Of a DNA stretch of 64,000 nt, positions 56,025 through 64,000 are shown piece after piece; position 1 is the stretch's first letter, and each line of letters opens with the position of its first letter. The DNA is from Penium margaritaceum (taxonomy: Eukaryota; Streptophyta; Zygnematophyceae; Desmidiales; Peniaceae). The notes beneath the pieces are model-generated. The model saw nothing but the letters and a program-made list of their open reading frames with translations, searched no databases and was not told where the DNA came from. A program made the translations under genes and the position numbers. The stretch lies in contig SZWC01001510.1 of NCBI GenBank assembly GCA_023375785.1, positions 122,180-186,179 of the forward strand. Reading direction: 5' to 3'.

Positions 56025-56039
56025 GTGGTCCCATAACCC
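56025..56039 (-). promoter_or_regulatory. Primer-binding site of O: anticodon half of initiator tRNA-Met
   Basis: Plus strand GTGGTCCCATAACCC, 2 nt from the LTR, matches the initiator tRNA-Met anticodon stem-loop in 14 of 15 positions. Confidence 0.78.
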
Positions 56040-56041
56040 TT

Positions 56042-56801
56042 TCTCACTCCGCACTTGGCCACCATCTAGAGTAAACGGCGCCGACAGGCAAACCGCCGAC
56101 CGCCCTTGGTATTTCAACCAAGGTAGAGATCACCCACAGAGTGGTGTTTCCACACTAAAAGGTTCACTTAGCTTGTCCCAACCGTGGCCGGAGAGTGTTC
56201 CAAACTCTCACCCAACTTGCAATGCTACACACCAAAGTGTGCACTTGCCCTTGTTCTTTACCCTCTTTCTTGGTGGCCAACAAGGGATTAGTTTTCTCCC
56301 AAGTCTCAAGAGTAAGAGATGATATATAATCACATGCAAATGACAGGCCTTATATTGTCTCTGGACAGTGCTCCCAGTGGCTCCTTGGAGGGACCTCCCT
56401 TAATGCCACCCTAGACAGTGTCATCAGCTTTGATGACATGGCACCCTCTGTGACCGCCAAGTGGCGCTTGATCCACCTTGGACCTTAGAGGCTTCTAGGA
56501 AGCTTCCTTGGCCTTTTATATTCACAAAGAAAATTTGGTCCGGGCGGGATTCGACCCTGGACCTCTCGCTTGTGAGATGGCGCCTTCATCCACTAGGCTG
56601 TAGGAAGTTGTCCTAATGAGCATGTACCAGGTAGACTACCAAGAGTAGACCAAGGGGACTTACTCCACAAGGATGAGTTGTGCATGCCTTGTCTCTCTCA
56701 GCCTCTCTTGCATGTCGTTGGGGGACTTGCGCTACAAGCACAGTGCATACCCAGTCTAAATCTTCCGCTAATTGGACTAGGGGCATACACAGAACATAAT
56801 A
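56042..56801 (-). repeat. 5' LTR of element O
   Basis: 760 bp, matching 50102-50862 closely; termini eroded to TCTCAC and ATAATA. Confidence 0.92.
56547..56595 (-). promoter_or_regulatory. tRNA-like A-box/B-box module in the O 5' LTR
   Basis: Minus strand TAGTGGATGAA (56595-56585) fits the A box in 10 of 11 positions, and GGGTCGAATCC (56557-56547) fits the B box with one mismatch. A TTTT run lies about 13 nt beyond the B box on the same strand, where Pol III terminators occur. Confidence 0.6.
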
Positions 56802-56806
56802 GAAAG

Positions 56807-57610
56807 TCCATGGCGTTCCAACCTAGTAATTCTGGGAAAACCAAACGACACTAAGCGGTTCTGTATCAACTTCTGTGATCTCAACAAAGTTACTTTGGAA
56901 GACGTTCATCCCATGCCCCTCATTGTAGACATCCAAGAACGACAACACGGGAAGAGTTGGTTTGCAAAACTAGACGTCAAATCTGCCTTCCACACTATCT
57001 TTATGGATCAAAAATCTATGCTGAAGATGGCCTTCTCCACCCGAGACGGACTCTATGCCTTCACTCGCATGCCCTTTGGGTTGTGCAATGCCAGTGCTAC
57101 ATTTCAACGCGTCATGGATCAAGTGTTGCGTGATGTTCCCAACGCATGCTGTTACGTTGACAAATTCATGGTTGTAGTATTTAGTTTCCAGGAGCTCGTG
57201 GTTTCACTGGATGCCATCTTTTCCGTCCTTCGATCTGCAATCCTTTGGTTGAAGGCCGCCAAGTGCATCGTGGGGGGAGATAGTATGGAGTTCCCGGGAT
57301 TCATCATCAGTGCAGAAGGCATAACCACAAACCCTGCTAAAATCGCGGCAGTTCGTGAATGGAAGCGCCCCATTACATCATCCCAAGTCAAGATTTTCGT
57401 GGGATTCGTCGGTTTTTACTGAAAATTCATCCGTGATCATGCAAAGATTATTCAACCTTTGCAACACCTCACTCATCAAGATGAACCTTTTGAGTGGACG
57501 CGTGCCTGTCAACTTGCATGGGTCGAGATCAAACACCACCTCATCACGGCACCCATGTTGGAGTTCTTACACTTAAACTTACCCTTCGTCATCACCACGG
57601 ATTTTTCATA
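56807..57610 (+). pseudogene. Gyp-L reverse transcriptase
   Basis: The plus strand reads NLVILGKPNDTKRFCINF, DLNKVTLEDVHPMPLI, WFAKLDVKSAFHTIFM, TRMPFGLCNASATFQRVMD and then CCYVDKFMV, where Ty3/gypsy RT has YVDD: the second catalytic Asp is replaced by Lys. GFVGFY is followed by TGA (57421; CGA expected) and then KFIRDHAKIIQPL and an RNase H entry. A TAG near 57610 follows DFS. It is clearly the gypsy RT type, different from the copia RTs around it. Confidence 0.87.
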
Positions 57611-58310
57611 GGCAGGTACTGGAACCATTTTGTCCCAACGGGGAGGCGATGGCATGAGAGGCTGGTATGCTACGGGACCCGTGCACTCAACGACACCAAA
57701 GCCAAGTATCCTCAAGTGAAAGGAGAATGCCTAGCAGTCCTATGGGCTATCGAGTTCTACAGAGACTACGTGAAAAATGGAAAATCCTTCACCATCCTCA
57801 CAGACCATCAGGCCCTCCAATGGTTACTCACGACGCAAAACCATGAAGGCATTCTTGGCAAATGGGCACTCCTCTTACAAGGATACAATCTCACCATCAA
57901 ATATCAACCGGCATTTGCAAACCGCAATGCAGACGCGCTCAGCCGGTTGCCACGNTTTCATAGGAAGGTATTAAAATCATTTTGTCCCAACGGGGAGGCG
58001 ATGGCATGAGAGGCTGGTATGCTACGTGAGTCGTGCGCTCAACGACACCGAAGCCAAGTATCCTCAAGTGAAAGGAGAATGCCTAGCAGTCCTATGGACT
58101 ATCGAGTTCTACAGAGACTACGTGAAAAATGGAAAATCCTTCACCATCCTCACAGACCATCAGGCCCTCCAATGGTTACTCACGACGCAAAACCATGAAG
58201 GCATTCTTGGCAAATGGGCACTCCTCTTACAAGGATACAATCTCACCATCAAATATCAACCGGCATTTGCAAACCGCAATGCAGACGCGCTCAGCCGGTT
58301 GCCACGTGAA
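57590..58310 (+). pseudogene. Gyp-L RNase H, duplicated at a single N
   Basis: RNase H (YPQVKGECLAVLWAIEFYRD, TDHQALQWLLTTQNHEG, RNADALSRLP) is read twice, at 57603-57954 and 57956-58306, joined by one N at 57955. The copies differ slightly (GTACTGGAACC against GTATTAAAATC near the start), so they may be two alleles or contig ends placed in series. The family needs only one. Confidence 0.85.
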
Positions 58311-58913
58311 GGATGGAAGGACCGACCCGCACATGACACAACATCATGCGAAGATGGACTACCCCCGGATGAACCCCCTCTTAGTGGGAACGTCCTTGTT
58401 CAGGGACGGGCGCGCGATCTCACCGAAGAGGAACACCGCTGGGCGTACCTTGTTGATGACTTTCTTGAGCCCGACTCGGACATTGGCCACATGAATGTGC
58501 GGCGTCAAACTGATTTATTAAAAAATGCGCCTGGATAGACGCACAAAGAATTTGGAGATTTGCTCCGCAGTATGCGACGCAATTCTGTCCCCGTACCCGT
58601 GGCGCGTTCCCGGCAAGACGCAATGCCAACGCCACGAAACGAGGTTCGCCAATCGGTGGCGGATGCTATCAGGCGATTATTTGACCGAACTTACCTCGCG
58701 CTTCCCTGGCTGGAGGTCCCCACTCATCTCACAGGGCAAGTTACGCAATTGGCGACCTTTCTTGCAGAAGTTAACGCTACGCTGGCACCATCCAGGTGGA
58801 AGTTGAGCTGTTGGCTCGAGTTTCGAGGTTACCGCATGATGAGGAATTGCGTCGACACAACTTGACGAATCATCCATGATAGCCTTGATTTAGGAGCCCT
58901 CGCCTGGCGACCA
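58311..58913 (+). pseudogene. Gyp-L region after RNase H, not recognised
   Basis: The RNase H frame runs on to 58538 with an acidic stretch (RDLTEEEHRWAYLVDDFLEP). A second frame (58560-58865) encodes RNEVRQSVADAIRRLFDRTY and LTGQVTQLATFLAEVNATL, helical-looking and resembling the N-terminal part of a Gag capsid. No known domain is certain. Confidence 0.4.
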
Positions 58914-59312
58914 GTGACACTTTGTCGCCAACCACTGCGAGAGTTTATTTACATAGTGATTTCATGCTTTGTATGGATCGCCAACGTAAAACTCATCGCC
59001 ATCATGGAAACCGGAGCGACACACACCACTATTGCCATGCTCGTCATCCGGTGGCTTAATTGGTCAAACCTCATTCGGCCCGTTGACCTCTGCTTTGGAA
59101 CCGTGGGAGGAGAAATTACTCGATCGAAGGGACAGATTGACTTGTTTCCCCTTCATGTCGGAAATACTCAGAGGAACCTACCGGTACAAGTGTGTGAGAC
59201 ATCTACATACGATGTTCTCCTTGCAAATGATTGGTTAACACCATGCGACGTGATAATCCTACTCGGGGAAAAGTGCATGACGCTACACGACGATGACGGG
59301 GCACCATCATAG
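58914..59312 (+). pseudogene. Gyp-L second protease-like domain (PR2)
   Basis: It reads VKLIAIMETGATHTTI (a DTGA-type active site with Asp replaced by Glu), FGTVGGEITRSKGQIDLFPL (flap region) and TYDVLLANDWLTPCDVIILL, the standard end of gypsy proteases. The usual place for this domain is before RT; here it lies after RNase H and before integrase. It is similar in outline to PR1 at 42565-42969 (GG-x-D/E ... G-x-I-D ... YDVLx). Confidence 0.72.
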
Positions 59313-61306
59313 GTCCCACTCGAATTTGAAGCAAAAAAATGCCACATCTGCGAGATGCTCAACAGGTGACGAATGATGCGCCTCCCACGAACCTTACAGC
59401 ACATGCGGGCAATCAATCCACCGGAGCACGCTTCAAGAGAATCGCTACTGACAAACCATCATCGTCTACGGACAGCAGCGATTCTCCGGAGGAACATGCA
59501 CCGTACCCGACAAAGGCGCATGCCTGCACCTTTCGACGTATGCGAGTGTCGACGGAAACCTCCGAGGACGTTTTCCTTATGCAGGAACACATCCATGCAC
59601 GATTGTGGGAGATCAGTGGTGGGCGTTCCACGCGTCGACATGACCCGGAGCCTTACATGCCCCTTGCCCTTCGATGTCCAAGGCAACACGCTCAGCCCGC
59701 CCAATTGCCTCGGATTGCTTGGGTGGTGTCACCCAGTTCTCGACGGCAGCCCTCAAGTTCTTGCTCCCACAGTTCACATCGCTTACGCCTTCGACAGTCA
59801 ACAACAGAGACAACCATAGCTCTCAACCCTCTGAATCACGACACTCGTTACAAAAACCATTGCTAGAGAACAGCGACAGGACGACACCACTCGCCCCACA
59901 ACAGACGTGGCTCAAACCGGCTGGGCACAGTACAAGTATGGACTCATTGACCGCGCAGCAGAGGCCGCTGTAACATCTGGGTTGGAAGCCAGCGCACTAG
60001 GAGCGTTTCTCACCATGGGTGGCCGCTGCTTGGGCTTCTTGGTTTTGGATATGTTGTAGCTGCAAACCGAGAAAGAGGTAGAGTGGGCAGCCAACTGTAC
60101 TCGGCTGCAAGATATGTTGTAGCAGCGAGATAGCGTCCTAGCTCTCTATTAGGATGTCGCGCAGCAGTACCGTACCCTCTACATGTTTGTTGACATTGCA
60201 AAGTAGCTTATTGAGGAGCGCGAGCAATGCCTACAGCAACAATTGATTCGCGACGTGGCTCAGGCATTCCTTAGCTGTGCCGTGCACAGGTTGCGGGACG
60301 AGTGGGAGGAGTATTTGGAAGAGTTGTAGCACCTTTATCTGCTGGATTTCTCCACTGCTGCCGGACCAGCGGCCTTCCGTTGTTTCCTGCACTTGACCAT
60401 GATCCCCACCCTTCCAGAACGGACCCGGCCTAACCTCCTTCCATTCCTGGCACGGAGTCTCCACCTGCGTCATCAAGACTTCCTCCGCTTCCTCTATCCC
60501 CTCAGCTTCTCTCTTCACCAGGGTGCATGGGCCTTCTACTGTTTTCTCGATTGGGTGCTACAGCATCGTTGTTCCTATTCCCCGGCCGCTCCCTCACTCC
60601 CCCCTAGCTCCTGCTCCATCGATATCAACACTCCTGACAGGAGAACTGCCGGTGGATCATCCGCTATCCTGAGGCGACCTCACGCAAGTCGCAGCCATCC
60701 CCTCTCTCTCCTTGGAGCCGCACACGGTGCCAAAGGGGACATCCATTCCGGTGGATCATCCGCCATCCCGAGGCGACCTCGCAGGAGTCGCAGCCGCCCC
60801 CTCTCTCTCATTGGAGCCGCCCACACTGTCAAAGGTGTCATCCGTTCTGGTGGATCATCCATCCACTGTCTCTGACGCCGCACGTGGAGCAGTCACTTCT
60901 GGCGATGACCATAGGTTGTTGGTTGATGCGGCGCCCACAACGCCTCAACATCTAGCGCAACGAACCTCAAGTCGCATCCGGCATCCTGCCATCAGAGCCT
61001 CAACGAGCACGACAGATCTAGCCGCCACATGCAGCTCCTCTAGACAAACGTGGGCAGAAACTGCTACCCAGATGGAAGGAGAAGCCCAACAACAGGCCGA
61101 GTCTGCAAGTGGACAAGCTCTCCCACCCTCCGAAACCTTCCAAGAAATACAGTCTCGCCTTCTTGCCCTGGCACATAGGGGTGACCTAGAGTATTGGCAA
61201 CAAGAACCCCAGGCCAAAACATATGAATGGTCTGATTGGGTACAGGCTCAAGTCCTCTCCAAAGAACATACCATGGTAGAGATTTACCCAGACGCAGAGG
61301 TCCGTT
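59313..61306 (+). other. About 2 kb of unrecognised sequence between PR2 and integrase
   Basis: Reading frames are long but broken. One frame from 59890 to 60390 is open except for five TAG codons (near 60056, 60119, 60146, 60204, 60327) and reads LIDRAAEAAVTSGLEA, VEWAANCTRLQDML and HRLRDEWEEYLEEL, helical in character. The ORF 60712-61368 is Pro/Ser/Thr-rich with an internal near-repeat (PVDHPPSRGDLAGVAAAPSL-like and VDHPSTVS) and ends in a Gln/Trp-rich helix. No domain recognised. Confidence 0.4.
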
Positions 61307-62327
61307 TTGATGCGAAGGCTACGCTTGAAAACATACGTGTGGCTGGAAGGGGGGCTTTGGAGGCATGAGGACGACGTTTACCCACTACGCTGGTGTATCC
61401 CAGTGGTGCTACGGGACGCCCTCATCATGCAACAACACAACCGAATGCACGCACGCTCTGCCTCAGTCTATGAAAATCTCATCTCACATGTCTACTGGGT
61501 GGGCTTAAAGAAGCAGATTGGGGAAGTCGTTGCCATATGTCCAACTTGCCTCTGCCATTACCCTCGCCAACGGATTCACCAGCCCCGTTTCGTGTGTGCC
61601 CGCGTCGGGGTACCAATGGAGAAGGTCGTTATTGACTTCCATTGCCCCCTCCGCACCACACAACGCGGGAACGTGCAATGGATTCTTGGCATCGACCACA
61701 TGACAAAGCGGGTCATGGCTCGGCCGGTTCCCAAAGCAGACGCGACCCACACGGCAGCATTTCTGAAGAAAGATGTCGTTTATCGCGGGGGTGGATGCCG
61801 AGTCATTCAGTGCGATAATGGCTCGTACTTTGATGGGAAGTTTGCTGAGGTAGCGGCCGACTTCAATATTGAGATTGATAATGGGGCGCCCTATCGAACG
61901 CATGCGCAAGGTCAGGTTGAGCGAATGCATGGAGCCATCAGACAAACGATCAGGAAGTTGTAAGATGACAATGCGCCGTGGGATGAGCGGTTGGAGAATA
62001 TCGTCTATGAGTACATCACACCACATTCCTCCACCAGTTTCTTGCTCTACATGCTATGTCACGGAAAGCAAAATTAGACCATGGCCAACCTGCCGCTCAT
62101 GCCGAACGCGCCAATGCCGCCACAACAAGAGGGTGCGACCGTGGCCGATGAGGTAGAGTTCATGAAACAACGAGGTGCCTGGCTTCAAAAGTGCCTCCAA
62201 AAGGCTCGTACTTGGGGGATCGTCGCGGCACAGCGCGGGGTGGATAGAGCCAACGCTGCTCTCATGCTCGACGACCTCCAAATTGGTGATGTTGTGTGAC
62301 CAAGACGAGAAGAAGTGGGCAAGCGGT
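61307..62327 (+). pseudogene. Gyp-L integrase
   Basis: The zinc-binding HHCC head reads MQQHNRMHARS ... AICPTCLCHY. The catalytic core has VVIDFHCPL, RVIQCDNGSYF and HAQGQVERMHGA, so D, D and E are all present. TAA at 61961 (after IRQTIRKL) and TAG near 62075 break the tail; the last readable part is MLDDLQIGDVV. The order RT-RH-INT identifies the element as Ty3/gypsy. The right end is cut at 62328 by an LTR fragment. Confidence 0.87.
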
Positions 62328-62419
62328 TGTCAACCTGCCTGAGGCAACTGTCTAGAAAACGGGTTCCGACAAAATGGTTCCCGCCGACCTCTCTTGGTAT
62401 TGCAACCAAGAGATGATAT
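62328..62419 (-). repeat. Cop-III LTR fragment
   Basis: 92 bases matching the terminal part of LTR N (TGTCAACCTGCC..., GATGATAT), cut by a second LTR at 62420. Confidence 0.8.
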
Positions 62420-64000
62420 TGTCAACCGGCCTGAGGCAAACGGACTAGAAAACAGGGCCGACACAATAGCACCTGCCGTCCGCTCCTAGCATTTCAGCTA
62501 GGAGAAGATATCACCCTCAGGATCACGGTTCCACACTGAGCAGTTCCTAGGCAATCACTTGCTAGCAACTGTGTCCACTTAACACTTGGTCACTTTCGCG
62601 CGAGGTGCTAGTCAAAGACTAACTCCTGGGGCTTAGACCAACCAGTGTCTTCTTTATACTGTTCCTTAGTTGGACAACTCTGTGAGGAGCATCTAAGGCC
62701 AGATTGTGTAATTAGAATGAGGAAGAGCCTGGTACATATAGTCCTAGGCCTGGCTTCTAAGGTGTGTGGGTAGTGACACTTTTGGGGTATTCACTCCACA
62801 CCACCTCACCAGTCCGCCAATTGGCGCATCCACTGACCGCCAAGTGGCGCACTCTCCTCATGCATGGAGAAATGTCTAAGAAACTTCCCCTGTGCTAGAA
62901 GGTCAAAAAACCTCCTGNCCTTGGCGATAAGGTCACGTGAGTAGTGGTACCGAATATCGATGTGCTTTGTACGCCGGGAGATCATGTCGTCCTCTGCCAT
63001 AGCCATGGCACTTTGGTTGTCGATGCGGATGACCGTTGCCTCCTCTTGTGGTGCCTTGATCTCATCAAGCAAACTGCGAAGCCACTCTGTTTCCTTGCAC
63101 ACTTCGGAGAGTGCAATGTACTCCGCCTCAGCAGTAGAAAGCGAGACGCAGTCCTGCTTCCCGCTTGCCCATGAGACCGCACCACCGTTGAGAAGACAAA
63201 AAAACCCTAAGGTGGACTTCCTGTCATCAATCCGTCCTCCCCAGTCCGCGTCAGTGTTGCATGTCAGCCGCAGCAAGTCTGATCCTTCTAGACCTCCAAA
63301 CCGGAGTCCGACGTGCCGAGTCTTCTTGAGGTAGCGAAAAATCCGCTTCACGACTTGCCAATGTTCTGGCCCAGGGTTGGCCAGAAACCTGCTCACCTGA
63401 CCCACTACAAAAGCAATGTCAGGTCGTGTTCCCACCATTGCATACATGAGGCTTCCAACGGCGGACTGGTATGGAATGTTTTGCATCTCCCGCCGGTCTG
63501 CCTCGTTGCTTGGTGACATGGAGGAGGAGAGTTTGCAGTCGGAGGGCATGGGGGTGCTGACGGGCTTGCAGTCCTCCATGTTGTAGCGCTTCAAGATGTC
63601 CATGATGTACTTGGTCTGGTTGAGCTCGATGGTGCCTGCTTTGCGGTTGCGGTGAACAGCAATCCCGAGGTAGTACTCGAGAGGTCCCATGTCCTTCATC
63701 TTAAATCTGCTGGCCAGATTTTTCTTGAGGTCCGTGAGGGCCTCCTGCGAGGAAGAACACATGATAAGATCATCCACGTACAACGCCACAAGTAGCAAGC
63801 CACGTTCGTCCTCCCGCACATAGACGCTAGGGTCATTTTTGCAATGTGCGAAGGAGATCTCAGCCATGAAGCTGTCCATCTCCTTGTACCAGATCCGTGG
63901 GGCCTGTTTCAGCCCGTACAACGCCTTCACCAGCTTGCACACCTTACCCTCGGGTGCTTTGACACCTTCCGGTACCTCCATTAGCACCTCCTTGTCGAGC
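62420..64000 (-). mobile_element. Element P: Cop-III copia 3' part, runs off the right edge
   Basis: A diverged Cop-III LTR (62420-62918, starting TGTCAACCGG) is followed after a single N at 62919 by RNase H and RT on the minus strand. A Cop-III LTR is about 780 bp, so roughly 280 bp of LTR plus the RNase H C-terminus are missing at the N; the join is probably not real sequence. Confidence 0.83.
62920..64000 (-). pseudogene. Element P RT and RNase H (open but truncated)
   Basis: One frame is open from the window edge to 62920. RT reads LMEVPEGVKAPEGKVCKLVKALYG, LKQAPRIWYKEMDSFM, LVALYVDDLIMCSSS (near 63765) and NQTKYIMDILKRYNMEDCKP. RNase H reads NTDADWGGRIDDRKST, SGKQDCVSLSTAEAEYIALS, IDNQSAMAMA and RRTKHIDIRYHYSRDLIAK, then ends at the N. 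No stop or frameshift is seen, so this is the least decayed RT-RNase H in the window and P may be recent. The C-terminus is missing. Confidence 0.88.

Larger units (their letters stand above)
50102..56801 (-). mobile_element. Element O: near-complete Cop-II copia, nested in Gyp-L
   Basis: This 6700-bp element has two LTRs of about 760 bp, polypurine tract, full RNase H, RT, integrase, protease and gag on the minus strand, and a PBS. Perfect GAAAG duplications flank it (50097-50101 and 56802-56806). The few stops are TAG at 55233, 55172, 55074, 52307 and 51526 and TAA at 54149 and 53926. About 376 bp are an assembly artefact around a gap. It is the best template for the Cop-II family. Confidence 0.94.
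37786..62327 (+). mobile_element. Gyp-L: large Ty3/gypsy-like element carrying M, N and O
   Basis: The plus-strand pieces 37786-43026, 48732-48875, 49647-50101 and 56802-62327 read in a consistent order: candidate long LTR, gag with zinc knuckle, a protease-like end, RT, RNase H, a second protease-like domain, unrecognised sequence, and integrase after RNase H (the gypsy order). The O insertion is proven by GAAAG at both borders and by RT reading straight across. Without the nested elements it is about 11.4 kb. Its 3' LTR is not in the window. Confidence 0.82.

Noticed and set aside
59339-59866. A host protein-coding gene
   Set aside because: Three overlapping frames of similar length, Arg/Pro/Ser-rich composition and no domain; it lies inside Gyp-L.
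60680-60883. Minus-strand ORF with Arg/Pro repeats
   Set aside because: It is the shadow of the plus-strand near-repeat region of Gyp-L.
1-64000. CRISPR array, prophage or bacterial operon
   Set aside because: The repeats are LTRs, the genes are plant-type retrotransposon pol, and there are no Shine-Dalgarno-spaced genes or short regular spacers.

Overview
The window is eukaryotic and almost entirely made of nested, decaying LTR retrotransposons. No host gene, rRNA, genuine tRNA gene or CRISPR array is supportable. The primer-binding sites match plant initiator-Met tRNA, and the elements are Ty1/copia (gag-PR-INT-RT-RH order) with one large Ty3/gypsy-like element, so a streptophyte (charophyte alga or land plant) is the likely source. 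I cannot name the species. Two runs of N and three single Ns mark this as draft assembly.

I use working names. Cop-I (elements A, C, D, I, K and remnant H) has LTRs of about 740 bp starting TGTTGG and ending CCAACA. It is primed from the 3' end of initiator tRNA-Met, has a leader of about 620 bp, and its gag carries a CCHC knuckle and a Gln-rich tract. Cop-II (O, B and related G) has LTRs of about 760 bp. Cop-III is F, solo LTR N, an LTR stub at 62328 and P. Cop-IV is J and Cop-V is M. Gyp-L is the Ty3/gypsy-like element.

Layout from left to right: A (minus, 1-3481) sits in B (minus, 3482-5562). C (plus, 5563-18291) is split by D (plus, 10710-17106). A Cop-III RT-RH remnant and its LTR (F, plus, 18292-20145) lie in G (minus, 20146-24038), which also carries an unidentified 822-bp insertion. 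H (minus) was split first by K and then by I. I (plus, 24983-35806) is itself split by J (minus, 25788-29932). K (plus, 35861-37785) is interrupted by Gyp-L (plus, 37786-62327). Gyp-L in turn contains M (minus), solo LTR N and O (minus). P (minus) runs off the right edge. Target-site duplications fix part of the order: GGTTT for J in I, ATTTG for I in H, GAAAG for O in Gyp-L, and imperfect AGGTA/AGGAT for D in C.

No element looks competent. Nearly all have in-frame stops (mostly TAG) and frameshifts. The best-preserved coding stretch is the 566-codon INT-RT block of I (32456-34156). The most unusual signals are as follows. The LTRs of three copia families carry sense-oriented tRNA-like modules with Pol III-type A and B boxes. 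Three families are primed from the anticodon half of initiator tRNA-Met while Cop-I uses the tRNA 3' end. J has lost RT-RH but keeps gag, protease and integrase. Gyp-L carries a second protease-like domain and about 2 kb of unrecognised sequence between RNase H and integrase.
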